Below are positions 17,570 through 25,609 of a stretch of DNA of 39,198 bases, in pieces. Source of the stretch: an uncultured Clostridium sp. GTDB taxonomy: Bacteria > Bacillota > Clostridia > TANB77 > CAG-508. Position 1 is the first letter of the stretch, and each line of letters opens with the position of its first letter. The DNA is taken from assembly GCA_947571115.1 (NCBI GenBank), contig CANOWW010000017.1, forward strand, positions 1-39,198, given 5' to 3'. The notes under the pieces are model-generated. The model was not told where the DNA came from. It saw nothing but the letters and a program-made list of their open reading frames with translations, and searched no databases. The position numbers were made by a program, and so were the translations under genes.

Positions 17570-19720
17570 CTAACTCTTCATTGACAAACTAACTTTATGT
17601 TTTTCTTGGTCAATTCCAATAACTTTCACTTTCACAATATCGCCCACAGAAACCACTTCTGACGGACTTTTAATATATTTTTCTGACATTTCCGAAATAT
17701 GCACCAACCCATCATACTTCACGCCAATATCCACAAAAGCCCCAAAATCAATCACATTTCGAACCGTTCCTGTCAGTTCCATGCCTTGTGCTAAATCTTC
17801 AAATTTCAAAACGTCACTACGCAAAACCGGCTTTGGCAAATCCTCTCTTGGGTCCCTTCCCGGTTTTGCCAATTCGTCCATAATGTCTTTGAGCGTCAAA
17901 GTTCCAATTTCCAATTCTTGCGCCATTTTTTCCACATTGACCTTCTTAAATTCCTGCTTTAATTCTTCTAATTTTGATTTATCCTTTAAGTTATCCACAG
18001 AATATCCCAATTTTGCTAACAACTTTTCTGCCGCCTCATAACTCTCTGGGTGAACACTTGTTACTTCCAACGGATTTTTTCCATCAAAAATTCGGATAAA
18101 TCCTGCACATTGCTTAAATGCAGCAGGACCCAATTTTGGCACTTTTAGCAAATCTTTTCTTTGTTTTAACTCTCCATTTTCGTCACGATACTTGACAATA
18201 TTTTTTGCAATTGTCCCATTTATTCCAGAAACATATGATAAAAGCGAAGGTGTTGCTGTATTCACATCCACACCAACCGAGTTAACCGCATCTTCCACAA
18301 CACCTGTCAAACTCTCGTTTAATTTTTTTTGGTTGACATCATGCTGATACTGTCCCACACCAATTGACTTGGGGTCAATTTTCACAAGTTCCGAAAGCGG
18401 ATCCTGCAAACGACGTGCAATCGAAATCGCACCTCTAAGTGACACATTAATATCTGGATATTCCTCAGTCGCTAGTTTAGAAGCCGAGTACACAGACGCA
18501 CCAGCCTCACTCACAATTGCATAATAAATTTCGCTATCGATTTCTTTCATCATGTCAGAAACAAACATCTCTGACTCACGCGAAGCAGTCCCATTTCCAA
18601 TCGCAATCATGTTAATCTGATGTTTTTGAATTAATCCCTTTAAAATTTTCTTGGCACCTTCCACATCATTTTGCGGTTCAGTTGGATACACTGTCGTAGT
18701 ATCGAGCACTTTTCCTGTTTTATCAATCACTGCAATTTTGCAACCCGTTCGATACGCTGGGTCAAATCCCATCACTGTCATATTTTTAATGGGCGGCTGC
18801 AACAAAAGCTGTTTTGCATTTTTGCCAAAAACCTTAATCGCCTGCTCTTCCGATTTTTCTGACAAATCGCTACGTATTTCTCGTTCAACCGAAGGTTCAA
18901 TCAAACGTTTATAACTATCTATAATCGTTTTTTCCAAAATTTCTGAAAACTGACTTTTGTAATCCTGAATGATTTGTTTTTTCAAATAATCAACAATTTT
19001 CTCTTCTGGCTTATCCAACTTTACCTTCAAAAATTCCTCTTTTTCGCCTCGGTTAATCGCCAAAATGCGATGACTTGGAATTTTCAATATCGGCTCACTA
19101 AAATCATAATACATCTCATAAGGCGATTTTTCCTCTTTTGCAGCTTTTGTGCTAATAACTGCTTCGCGGAAGCAAAAACTCTTTATCTTTTTTCGGTAAT
19201 CGCTATCATCTGCAATGTTTTCAGCAATAATATCTAGTGCGCCATTTATCGCATCTTCTGCTGTTTCAACACCTTTTTCACTATCTATATATTCTGTTGC
19301 CATTTCATACAAATCGCGTTTTTCTTTTTGCAAATAAATCACAAGGCTAAGTGGCTCCAAGCCTTTCTCTTTGGCAATCGTCGCACGCGTTCTTTTTTTT
19401 GGTTTATAGGGACGATAAATATCTTCCAATTCTGACAAAACCATTGTACTCGCAATTTTTACAGTTAGTTCGTCTGTCAGTTTGCCTTGTTCGTCAATCA
19501 AGCGAATAATTTCCTCTTTTCTCGCTTCCAAATTTCGCAAATATTTCAATCTTTCATCTAATTCACGAAGTACTTCGTCACTCAAATTTCCAGTAACTTC
19601 TTTTCGATAACGCGCAATAAAAGGAATGGTATTTCCATCATCAATTAGCTTGACTGTTGCTTCCACTTGCGCCTCACGGATTTGCAATTCTTCTGCAATT
19701 TTCTGATAAATCTTATTCAT
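17570..19720 (-). CDS. tex: Tex family RNA-binding transcription accessory protein
   Basis: The 716-residue protein has the complete Tex layout: N-terminal helical domain (NTIPFIARYRKEVTGNLSDEVLREL), YqgF-like RNase H fold (GFDPAYRTGCKIAVID), helix-hairpin-helix repeats (SVGVDVNTATPSLLSYVSGI and KVPKLGPAAFKQCAGFIRI) and a C-terminal S1 domain (GTVRNVIDFGAFVDIGVKYDG). Tex binds nucleic acids and associates with transcription; its role is broad and not fully settled. The start MNKIYQKIAEEL at 19720 has GGAG upstream. It has no operon partner here. Confidence 0.96.
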   Translation of the reverse strand: MNKIYQKIAEELQIREAQVEATVKLIDDGNTIPFIARYRKEVTGNLSDEVLRELDERLKYLRNLEARKEEIIRLIDEQGKLTDELTVKIASTMVLSELEDIYRPYKPKKRTRATIAKEKGLEPLSLVIYLQKEKRDLYEMATEYIDSEKGVETAEDAINGALDIIAENIADDSDYRKKIKSFCFREAVISTKAAKEEKSPYEMYYDFSEPILKIPSHRILAINRGEKEEFLKVKLDKPEEKIVDYLKKQIIQDYKSQFSEILEKTIIDSYKRLIEPSVEREIRSDLSEKSEEQAIKVFGKNAKQLLLQPPIKNMTVMGFDPAYRTGCKIAVIDKTGKVLDTTTVYPTEPQNDVEGAKKILKGLIQKHQINMIAIGNGTASRESEMFVSDMMKEIDSEIYYAIVSEAGASVYSASKLATEEYPDINVSLRGAISIARRLQDPLSELVKIDPKSIGVGQYQHDVNQKKLNESLTGVVEDAVNSVGVDVNTATPSLLSYVSGINGTIAKNIVKYRDENGELKQRKDLLKVPKLGPAAFKQCAGFIRIFDGKNPLEVTSVHPESYEAAEKLLAKLGYSVDNLKDKSKLEELKQEFKKVNVEKMAQELEIGTLTLKDIMDELAKPGRDPREDLPKPVLRSDVLKFEDLAQGMELTGTVRNVIDFGAFVDIGVKYDGLVHISEMSEKYIKSPSEVVSVGDIVKVKVIGIDQEKHKVSLSMKS

Positions 19721-19803
19721 TTTTCTTCTCCTTACGTTTTGTTTTTTTATTTTATCACGACTTTTTATAATTTTCTATACTTTTTTCAATTTTTTTCCAA
19801 AAC

Positions 19804-19832
19804 TTGACATTTTATGTAAATTATGATATAAT
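19804..19832 (+). promoter_or_regulatory. Promoter of the BlaI-like orphan gene
   Basis: TTGACA (19804-19809), spacer TTTTATGTAAATTATGA and TATAAT (19827-19832): a near-consensus member of the conserved-spacer promoter family. Confidence 0.85.
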
Positions 19833-19879
19833 GATTATATAGTAATAAATATTTTAAAAACTTTACGGAGGAAAAACAA

Positions 19880-20206
19880 ATGGAAAACAATAACATTACA
19901 GAAATCACAGACTGCGAACGGTTGGTAATGCTGGTTATTTGGGACGCCAGTGAAGATTTGTCTATGCAGGAAATCTGCACAGAGTGCAACCAGCGTTTTG
20001 ACAAGAACTGGACAACTCAAACTGCATCAACATTTCTTGCTCGGCTTCGCCAAAGAAATTACCTTTCCATGAAGCGCAATGGGCGGACTTTTTATTATAC
20101 TCCGCTTGTAACAAAGCAGGCATACATTGAAAACTATATGCCACAGCTGCTGAAACTTCTTGGCATCAGCCGTGAAAACATTTTATCCTCTAATTGGCTG
20201 GACTGA
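19880..20206 (+). CDS. BlaI/MecI-like winged-helix protein
   Basis: The 108-residue protein resembles the DNA-binding part of BlaI/MecI/CopY repressors: CERLVMLVIWDASEDLSMQEICTECNQRF, then WTTQTASTFLARLRQRNYLSMKRNGRTFYYTPLVTKQAY, which corresponds to the recognition helix and wing. The C-terminal dimerisation part is short (about 25 residues). No BlaR/MecR sensor or beta-lactamase is nearby, so the target is unknown. It is a single-gene unit with strong GGAGG, conserved-spacer promoter and terminator, and uses CGG/CGC Arg codons more than core genes do. Confidence 0.75.
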   Translation: MENNNITEITDCERLVMLVIWDASEDLSMQEICTECNQRFDKNWTTQTASTFLARLRQRNYLSMKRNGRTFYYTPLVTKQAYIENYMPQLLKLLGISRENILSSNWLD

Positions 20207-20230
20207 CTTTTAACCTGCCAAAAAGTAGCC

Positions 20231-20259
20231 AAAAAGCATCCTAACAAGGATGCTTTTTT
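20231..20259 (+). terminator. Terminator after the BlaI-like gene
   Basis: AAAAAGCATCC pairs with GGATGCTTTTTT around TAACAA, with a T run at the end. Confidence 0.9.
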
Positions 20260-20290
20260 GGATTATTTATACTTTTTTAGCAGCAGCAGC

Positions 20291-20319
20291 TTGACTTTTT
20301 ATGTAAATTGTGATAAAAT
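20291..20319 (+). promoter_or_regulatory. Promoter of the 20397 orphan gene
   Basis: TTGACT (20291-20296), spacer TTTTATGTAAATTGTGA and TAAAAT (20314-20319). The spacer differs from that of the preceding gene at one base. Confidence 0.8.
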
Positions 20320-20396
20320 ATTTATATTCTTAACATGTAACCTTGCACACAAAATACTGTGCAAGTAATCTGCAACCATAGAAAGGAGCAAAATTT

Positions 20397-20849
20397 ATGG
20401 AAGCAAAAGACATTTTAAAATTACGGTGGGAACCTGTAGACTGGTCTACACTGCCATATTATCGCGAAGACAGTTTTTTTTATTATGTCAATAATCACTG
20501 TGTGGATATTTTTGTCGATAGCAAATATCGAGATATTTGCAGAGCTCTTGGATATTCTTTCGAAGAATTAATTGAAATCTTCAAAAAAGAAAATACCGCA
20601 TTTTATAAGTACAAAAAATCCATATTTCGCAGTCCTTACAAATCTTATACATCACACAACTTTAAAATTACCCATCTTCAAGAGCTGTTTAAGCTGCCAG
20701 TACTTCCAACTGAATCCCCACTTGAAATATGTTTAAAAAATTTTAACATGCTCTCCGATTTAGAAAAAGCTGAATTTTTAAAAAAAATCGATATCAGTTC
20801 AGCAAATTTTTCTTACAGTTACTCTGTTTGCATCGAGCACAACAATTAA
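20397..20849 (+). CDS. Orphan hypothetical protein (150 aa)
   Basis: I do not recognise this 150-residue soluble protein. It is rich in aromatic residues (YYREDSFFYYVNNH), has a helix RDICRALGYSFEELIEIFKKE that resembles a small DNA- or protein-binding helical turn, and ends SVCIEHNN. AAGGAG lies nine bases before ATG 20397, and a terminator follows. It belongs to the group of single genes with a conserved-spacer promoter. It is convergent with the ABC-F gene. Confidence 0.75.
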   Translation: MEAKDILKLRWEPVDWSTLPYYREDSFFYYVNNHCVDIFVDSKYRDICRALGYSFEELIEIFKKENTAFYKYKKSIFRSPYKSYTSHNFKITHLQELFKLPVLPTESPLEICLKNFNMLSDLEKAEFLKKIDISSANFSYSYSVCIEHNN

Positions 20850-20857
20850 ACAGCACC

Positions 20858-20883
20858 AAAAAAATCCCATAAGGGATTTTTTT
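20858..20883 (+). terminator. Terminator between the 20397 orphan gene and the ABC-F gene
   Basis: AAAAAAATCCC and GGGATTTTTTT form a compact hairpin that could terminate from both sides. Confidence 0.85.
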
Positions 20884-20887
20884 GTTC

Positions 20888-22468
20888 TTATTTCTCTTCC
20901 AAATATTCATCATAACTGCATTCTCTCACAACTACCTGATTATTGGTAATATCGACAATTTTATTTGCTACTGTTTGTGTTAATTGATGGTCATGTGATG
21001 TAAACATCATAACACCCTTGTACTTCTGCATTCCTTCATTCAAAGCTGTAATGGATTCCATATCCAAATGATTAGTTGGTTCATCAAAAATCAAAAAATT
21101 TGCTCCTGAAAGCATCAATTTTGACAACACACAGCGAACCTTTTCCCCACCAGACATCACATTCACTTTTTTTAAAGCCTCTTCTCCAGAAAATAGCATA
21201 CGCCCCAAAAATCCACGTACATATGTCTCATCTGGATCTTTTGAATATTGACGAAGCCAATCCACAATATTCAAATCATCCTCAAACAAATAATGATTAT
21301 CTTTTGGAAAATAATCTTTGGTAATCGTTGTGCCCCAGATAATTTCGCCCTCATCTAGCTCGAATTCGCCCGCCAAAATTTGAAACAACACGGTTTTGGC
21401 AATTTCATTTTCGCAAAGTAGCGCAATTTTGTCATCCCTTTTTACCGTAAAACTAATGTTGTCCAAAATTTTCTCGCCATTTAGCGTCTTTGATAAATTC
21501 TTGATTTCCAAAATTTCTTTTCCCTGCTCTCTATCTGGCTTAAAATCAATATATGGATATTTTCGGTTGGATGGCTTAATTTCATCCAATTCAATTTTCT
21601 CTAATGACTTCTTTCTCGAAGTCGCTTGCTTTGATTTCGAAGCATTCGCACTAAAACGCGCAATAAATTCCTGCAATTCCTTGATGCGCTCCTCTTTTTT
21701 CTTATTCGCCTCTTTCATTTGCTTTAACGCCAATTGACTTGACTCATACCAAAAATCATAATTTCCCGGATACACCTTAATTTTACCAAAATCCACATCT
21801 GCAATGTGGGTACAAACTTTATTTAAGAAATATCTATCGTGTGAGACAACAATAACCGTATTTTCAAAATCAATCAAGAAATCCTGCAACCAATTAATCG
21901 TCTTCAAATCCAAATCGTTTGTAGGCTCGTCTAGCAAAAGCACATCTGGATTTCCAAAAAGCGCCTGTGCCAACAAAACTTTAACCTTATCTCTAGCCTC
22001 AATTTCGCTCATAAATTTGTAGTGCAATTCGCTCTCAATGCCCAAATCATTCAATAATTTCGCCGCGTCTGCCTCCGCATTCCAACCGTCTAGCTCCGCA
22101 AAACGTTCTTCTAATTTGGCAGCTTTCATGCCATCCGCCTCCGAAAAATCTGGCTTGGCATAAATCTCATCTTTCTCTTTCATAATGCGATATAGTTCAC
22201 TATTTCCAAGCATAACTGTATCCAAAACCGTGTAACCTTCAAAAGCATAGTGGTCCTGTTTTAACATAGACAATCTTTCGCCTTTCTCTAAGCTAACCTC
22301 GCCTTTGTTTGGCTCAATCTCGCCTGACAAAATCTTCAAAAAAGTTGATTTTCCAGCACCATTTGCCCCAATCAAACCATAACAATTTCCTTTTGTAAAT
22401 TTAATATTGACATCTTCAAATAAAACTCTTTTTCCAAATCTCAATGTAACACCATTTGAAATAAGCAT
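20888..22468 (-). CDS. ABC-F family ATPase (YkpA/YbiT type)
   Basis: The 526-residue protein has two fused ABC domains and no membrane part. Domain 1 has Walker A GANGAGKST (34-42) and Walker B LLLDEPTNDLD; domain 2 has MSGGEKVR and FLIFDEPTNHLD. A charged linker between them (KQMKEANKKKEERIKELQEF...) is the P-site tRNA-interaction motif. The first signature motif is degenerate (MSEIEARDKVKV where related proteins have LSGGE-like residues). ABC-F proteins bind the ribosomal E site; YkpA/YbiT members are housekeeping factors and not proven resistance proteins. A promoter lies at 22498-22526. Confidence 0.93.
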   Translation of the reverse strand: MLISNGVTLRFGKRVLFEDVNIKFTKGNCYGLIGANGAGKSTFLKILSGEIEPNKGEVSLEKGERLSMLKQDHYAFEGYTVLDTVMLGNSELYRIMKEKDEIYAKPDFSEADGMKAAKLEERFAELDGWNAEADAAKLLNDLGIESELHYKFMSEIEARDKVKVLLAQALFGNPDVLLLDEPTNDLDLKTINWLQDFLIDFENTVIVVSHDRYFLNKVCTHIADVDFGKIKVYPGNYDFWYESSQLALKQMKEANKKKEERIKELQEFIARFSANASKSKQATSRKKSLEKIELDEIKPSNRKYPYIDFKPDREQGKEILEIKNLSKTLNGEKILDNISFTVKRDDKIALLCENEIAKTVLFQILAGEFELDEGEIIWGTTITKDYFPKDNHYLFEDDLNIVDWLRQYSKDPDETYVRGFLGRMLFSGEEALKKVNVMSGGEKVRCVLSKLMLSGANFLIFDEPTNHLDMESITALNEGMQKYKGVMMFTSHDHQLTQTVANKIVDITNNQVVVRECSYDEYLEEK

Positions 22469-22497
22469 TTTTCGACCTCCTCTATTCTGATTTTTCT

Positions 22498-22526
22498 ATT
22501 ATAACCTATTTCTTCTGATATTGCAA
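22498..22526 (-). promoter_or_regulatory. ABC-F gene promoter
   Basis: On the minus strand, TTGCAA (22521-22526) and TATAAT (22498-22503), 17 bp apart. The spacer is unrelated to the conserved-spacer family. Palindrome copy 1 starts 11 bp upstream of the -35 box. Confidence 0.75.
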
Positions 22527-22537
22527 ATGTTTTTTAA

Positions 22538-22559
22538 ATATGACATCAAAATGTCATAT
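22538..22559. repeat. Palindromic repeat, copy 1 of 7
   Basis: ATATGACAT-CAAA-ATGTCATAT with perfect 9-bp arms (10 bp counting the next pair). It lies 15 bases after the PemK-type stop codon and upstream of the ABC-F promoter. Confidence 0.9.
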
Positions 22560-22574
22560 TATAGGATTCGTTTT

Positions 22575-22934
22575 TTAATTACAACTTTCTATATAATTTT
22601 TATATGCCTCTAAAAATCTTATCATGTCTTCTACAGTTACCGTTCCTAATTTATAATTAATTGTCTCTTTCGGAATACTATACAATTTATCGCATTTTAC
22701 TATACTATCATATTTCAGTTTATTATCTTTATCTTTTTGCAATGGCTCATTATACTTAAACTTTGAGTTTTCTTTGCTTTTGTTTGTATTAGAAGATACA
22801 ACAAATCCAAAATAATCTGCTGGTATCAATTGTCCATCATCATCAATCACTACAAAAAAGTGATGATCCACAATACTTTTATCACTATCTTCAAATTCTG
22901 CAACCCATACTATATCTCCGATTTTATACTTCAT
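22575..22934 (-). CDS. PemK/MazF-like toxin candidate
   Basis: The 119-residue protein starts KYKIGDIVWVAEFEDSD and contains HHFFVVIDDDGQLIPADYFGFVVSS, the pattern of the PemK/MazF beta-barrel (opening GDIVW strand, later VVSS strand), and ends in a helix EDMIRFLEAYKNYIESC. Family toxins are mRNA endoribonucleases. It is preceded by a 47-residue basic protein gene whose stop is 30 bases upstream, the usual antitoxin-toxin arrangement. Its divergence from canonical MazF means activity is uncertain. GGAG precedes ATG 22934. Confidence 0.65.
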   Translation of the reverse strand: MKYKIGDIVWVAEFEDSDKSIVDHHFFVVIDDDGQLIPADYFGFVVSSNTNKSKENSKFKYNEPLQKDKDNKLKYDSIVKCDKLYSIPKETINYKLGTVTVEDMIRFLEAYKNYIESCN

Positions 22935-22964
22935 TTATTTCTCCTTTTCTTATCTATTGTCATA

Positions 22965-23108
22965 TTACTTCTTTTTATTTCTATATTTCTCCTCATTAAC
23001 AGGAAAATCTTTGAAAGCTTCTATATGTGGTTTTATCAATCCTTTTCTTTTACTAATTGAAACCAATTGCTTAGCTTGTTTTTTTAAATCTACCATACGC
23101 ATTTTCAT
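22965..23108 (-). CDS. Small basic protein, candidate antitoxin (47 aa)
   Basis: This short gene runs from ATG 23108 to TAA 22965-22967 and encodes MKMRMVDLKKQAKQLVSISK followed by RKGLIKPHIEAFKDFPVNEE and a lysine-rich end. GGAGGG lies seven bases before the start; two flanking in-frame ATG codons (23114, 23102) are alternatives. It sits directly before the PemK-like gene and behind a conserved-spacer promoter, so it is probably its antitoxin or coupling partner. I do not recognise a family. Confidence 0.6.
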   Translation of the reverse strand: MKMRMVDLKKQAKQLVSISKRKGLIKPHIEAFKDFPVNEEKYRNKKK

Positions 23109-23146
23109 ATCCATCCCTCCTTTTTTATTATATGTGACTTATAAGT

Positions 23147-23175
23147 ATTATATCATATTTTTATGTAAAATTCAA
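23147..23175 (-). promoter_or_regulatory. Promoter of the 47-aa/PemK-like pair
   Basis: On the minus strand, TTGAAT (23170-23175), spacer TTTACATAAAAATATGA and TATAAT (23147-23152). The spacer is related to the conserved-spacer family but with the ATGTAAA part altered. Confidence 0.75.
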
Positions 23176-23179
23176 GTTT

Positions 23180-23776
23180 TTACCAAAACAATCTTCCATT
23201 GTAAAGAAAAAACCTTCCCAGAACAACAAATAAAATTAACAGCATCCCTTCTCTTTTTGAAATTTCATCTTGCATGCTGATATCTTTTGGGTAGATTTTA
23301 TTCCAAATTTTCCAGCAAAAAAATCCTAAAACACCACCTAAAGTATTCATCATCAAATCGTCAATATCTGTGGCTCTAAGATTAAATAATTGGCAAAATT
23401 CAATCAAAAAGGAAAACCATAAACTTGTCCTCAACACGTTTGAAATTCGTCTTCCATTTTTCCAAATCAGTGGCAACAAAAATCCCAAAGGCATGAACAT
23501 CAGAATATTCAAAAGATACGTCAAAACGCCGTCTGACGAAAATGGAATAACATTAATTTCGTCCATTCTGATAATTGTTTTATGTGTACCAATCTGCCAA
23601 ACACTCCCAATTCCTGCTATATCCACACACAAATATAAATAAAACACAAAAATAAAAATCCATAGTAAATTTACTTTGGAAATACTTCTGCCTTTTTTGA
23701 GCAAAATTATTTCATAAATTAAACTAGGCAAAAACACACATAACATCGGATAAATCAAACTACTCAAAACCTCCAT
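23180..23776 (-). CDS. VanZ family membrane protein
   Basis: The 198-residue protein has five to six membrane helices and the VanZ core: NVIPFSSDGVLTYLLNILMFMPLGFLLPLI, then SFLIEFCQLFNLRATDIDDLMMNTLGGVLGFF. VanZ itself gives low-level teicoplanin resistance, but most homologues have no known role. GAGGAGG precedes ATG 23776 and a TATAAT box lies at 23796-23801. Unlike the broken VanZ gene near 0.7-2.1 kb it is intact and lacks the soluble C-terminal domain. It ends at the promoter of the following toxin-like pair. Confidence 0.88.
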   Translation of the reverse strand: MEVLSSLIYPMLCVFLPSLIYEIILLKKGRSISKVNLLWIFIFVFYLYLCVDIAGIGSVWQIGTHKTIIRMDEINVIPFSSDGVLTYLLNILMFMPLGFLLPLIWKNGRRISNVLRTSLWFSFLIEFCQLFNLRATDIDDLMMNTLGGVLGFFCWKIWNKIYPKDISMQDEISKREGMLLILFVVLGRFFLYNGRLFW

Positions 23777-23853
23777 TTTGGTTCCTCCTCGTTTTCATTA
23801 TACCATTTTTTAATCCCAAAAAATATTAAATATTTCTTAATTTACAATTTTAA

Positions 23854-23875
23854 ATATGACATTAAAATGTCATAT
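23854..23875. repeat. Palindromic repeat, copy 2 of 7
   Basis: ATATGACAT-TAAA-ATGTCATAT, perfect arms, located between the divergent VanZ and 23982 genes, upstream of both promoters. Confidence 0.9.
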
Positions 23876-23896
23876 TATGATTTTTCTTATTTTTAC

Positions 23897-23925
23897 TTGC
23901 TCTATAACATAAAATATGCTATAAT
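23897..23925 (+). promoter_or_regulatory. Promoter of the 23982 orphan gene
   Basis: TTGCTC (23897-23902), spacer TATAACATAAAATATGC and TATAAT (23920-23925). The second half of the spacer resembles the conserved family (AAAATATG). Confidence 0.65.
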
Positions 23926-23981
23926 CAAGAAGAAATTTATTTGCAATCATGGTAATGCCTAAAGAGAGGAAAGGTGATTTT

Positions 23982-24329
23982 ATGCAACAAGTCTATCATG
24001 CAAACCAAACTTACGATTTAAATGCTCCTTTAATCAGTACTCAAATCAGTTTCTTTTTAAACAACTATGGGCGGCTTTGCCAAATTATTTGGTATCATAG
24101 AACCGCTGGCAAAATTGCCGAATCTGTTTGGGGAAATATTGAGCACGAACAATGGGATTTAGAAGATGCCAATGAAAATGATTTAATTCGTGTATTTACA
24201 AAGCTGGCTTTGGGAAATCCGAAGGATTTCAAGGAACTTTATCTGACACTGAAAAAACATGACGAAGTTACGTTTCCTTATATTGAAGAAACGTTAAAGC
24301 AAGTCAAAGAACTTTTCAATTTTGACTAA
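23982..24329 (+). CDS. Orphan hypothetical protein (115 aa)
   Basis: I do not recognise this 115-residue soluble protein. It starts MQQVYHANQTYDLNAPLIST, has a central WYHRTAGKIAESVWGNIEHEQWDLED segment and an acidic helical end. ATG 23982 is preferred over an upstream in-frame ATG (23949) because AGGAAAGGTG lies just before it. A terminator follows. It is the only plus-strand gene in the palindrome-bounded block and resembles the other orphan genes in being a single unit with a GGGCGG-type, less AT-biased codon use. Confidence 0.7.
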   Translation: MQQVYHANQTYDLNAPLISTQISFFLNNYGRLCQIIWYHRTAGKIAESVWGNIEHEQWDLEDANENDLIRVFTKLALGNPKDFKELYLTLKKHDEVTFPYIEETLKQVKELFNFD

Positions 24330-24385
24330 ACATTCTTAGCATTACCACCTATATACTAGAAATATCTAAGGTATTTCCTAGTTAC

Positions 24386-24425
24386 AAAAAAGAACTCCTG
24401 CTTGGCTAACACAGGAGTTCTTTTT
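24386..24425 (+). terminator. Terminator after the 23982 orphan gene
   Basis: AAAAAGAACTCCTG pairs with CAGGAGTTCTTTTT around an eleven-base loop. A smaller dyad (CTAGAAATA...TATTTCCTAG, about 24356-24381) precedes it. Confidence 0.9.
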
Positions 24426-24427
24426 AA

Positions 24428-24449
24428 ATATGACATTAAAATGTCATAT
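24428..24449. repeat. Palindromic repeat, copy 3 of 7
   Basis: ATATGACAT-TAAA-ATGTCATAT between two convergent gene ends, directly after the terminator at 24386-24425. This copy is not at an obvious promoter. Confidence 0.9.
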
Positions 24450-24520
24450 TTTAAATTTTGATATTTTGCTTCTTATCTCAACAAAAAAATAGACCTTGCA
24501 ATCTTGCAAAGCCATACTAT

Positions 24521-24880
24521 TTACCATTTACTTAAAATATCTTCTTGATATTTCTTATATTTTTGTTTAAATTCTTCCTTTTTATCAAATGGTAATTCCC
24601 CTATTTTACTTCCTAATTTCATTTTTGAACCAGTATATATTTTCGTTGTTTTAATAACAGATTTTCTATCTAGTCCAATCTCTTTCGCCACTATTTCTTC
24701 AAGTTCCACATCATATTTTCCACAAGAAGCTGATGATGAAATAATAACATAATGAATATCTACAAATTGAAGCCCATTTTCTGCATCATTACCAACAATC
24801 AAAACTGGTCTAACCTTTTCTAAATTGTCACTTGGTTTTGTTGCCTTAAAAGTCCATATCTCTCCTATCACTAATCCCAT
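24521..24880 (-). CDS. PemK/MazF family toxin of a Panacea pair
   Basis: The 119-residue protein has the PemK pattern: IGEIWTFKATKP, then KVRPVLIVGNDAE (the RPVLIV strand is diagnostic), HYVIISSSASCGKYDVEL, and DRKSVIKTTKIYTGSK, corresponding to the S-V-x3-x-I/K-T-x2-I/L strand that bears catalytic residues in MazF. It overlaps the preceding Panacea-domain gene by ten bases, which implies translational coupling. Predicted activity is mRNA cleavage, held in check by the upstream protein. Confidence 0.82.
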   Translation of the reverse strand: MGLVIGEIWTFKATKPSDNLEKVRPVLIVGNDAENGLQFVDIHYVIISSSASCGKYDVELEEIVAKEIGLDRKSVIKTTKIYTGSKMKLGSKIGELPFDKKEEFKQKYKKYQEDILSKW

Positions 24881-25335
24881 TCCTCCAACTCTGGTTGAAA
24901 AATTTCATTCATAAAATAATTTGCAATACTTTCTTTGGATATTGTCTTATCACTTCTTTCGTCTGGATCTAAACCACTTCTAGATAAAATCCAAGGTTCC
25001 TGTTCATGACTCAATTCTTCTAAATACTTAGCGTCATATTGAGAAAAATGATTAATTACATAATTAAGTACATCTTTTGCATCGTCGTCTAATTCTTTTA
25101 TTTCAAACTTAATATCGATACAATTATATTGATAACTACTAAATTTATGATATACCTCTCTAACAACTGGTCCATGTACCCAACCTTCTAACTCATCATA
25201 AAATAACGGTCTATCATAAAAAGCATATGAATAACCTTGTGCTAAATATAATAACTTTTGCAACTTTAATGGCTCTGGATGTATTTGATTAATAATCCAT
25301 TTTGCTATTGTTAAAGCATCATATATCTTTCCCAT
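24871..25335 (-). CDS. Panacea (DUF4065) domain antitoxin
   Basis: The 154-residue protein matches the Panacea/SocA-like family: KIYDALTIAKWIINQ, PLKLQKLLYLAQGYSYAFYDRPLFYDELEGWVHGPVVREVYHKF, the family's characteristic L-K-L-Q-K-L-L-Y and GPV segments. Panacea proteins are general antitoxin scaffolds paired with many unrelated toxins. The downstream overlap with a PemK toxin gives a convincing two-gene module. A sigma-A promoter lies at 25373-25401, with palindrome copy 4 twenty bases further upstream. AAGGAGG precedes ATG 25335. Confidence 0.88.
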   Translation of the reverse strand: MGKIYDALTIAKWIINQIHPEPLKLQKLLYLAQGYSYAFYDRPLFYDELEGWVHGPVVREVYHKFSSYQYNCIDIKFEIKELDDDAKDVLNYVINHFSQYDAKYLEELSHEQEPWILSRSGLDPDERSDKTISKESIANYFMNEIFQPELEEWD

Positions 25336-25372
25336 TTTATCCTCCTTACCTTATTTTACGAAAGTTATTATA

Positions 25373-25401
25373 ATTATACTACAATTTTATATTAATTTCA
25401 A
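25373..25401 (-). promoter_or_regulatory. Promoter of the Panacea/PemK pair
   Basis: On the minus strand, TTGAAA (25396-25401) and TATAAT (25373-25378), 17 bp apart; the spacer is unlike the conserved-spacer family. Confidence 0.75.
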
Positions 25402-25420
25402 GTGTTTTTGGATTTCTTAA

Positions 25421-25442
25421 ATATGACATCAAAATGTCATAT
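25421..25442. repeat. Palindromic repeat, copy 4 of 7
   Basis: ATATGACAT-CAAA-ATGTCATAT, touching the stop codon of the broken small gene and 20 bp upstream of the Panacea promoter. Confidence 0.9.
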
Positions 25443-25596
25443 TATGATTTTTGATACAATTTATCTAGCATATTTTTATTGAGCAATGTATTTGACAAGA
25501 ATTTCTTTTCTCCTAAAAACGGCTTTTTCTTTTTAGAAACAATCGTACAAATCCCATTTTTTCCTTGCTTTTTGCTAAATTCATATAATCATTCAT
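25442..25596 (-). pseudogene. Small frameshifted gene after the radical-SAM gene
   Basis: A GAGGAG ribosome-binding site overlapping the end of the SplB-like gene precedes ATG 25596, whose frame ends early after 27 codons. In another frame the region reads YEFSKKQGKNGICTIVSKKK, KPFLGEKKFLSNTLLNKNM and ends LDKLYQKS at TAA 25442-25444. One base missing or extra within the first five codons would make a single protein of about 50 residues. I do not recognise it. It is the third member of the GyrI-like/SplB-like operon. Confidence 0.45.
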
Positions 25597-25609
25597 TTTA
25601 TTTCTCCTC

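Noticed and set aside
19880..20206. A beta-lactam resistance operon around the BlaI-like gene
   Set aside because: No sensor, penicillinase or PBP2a gene is nearby; the gene is a single unit.
20888..22468. ABC-F protein as an antibiotic-resistance determinant
   Set aside because: Its features match the housekeeping YkpA/YbiT group; no long resistance-type linker extension or leader attenuator is visible.
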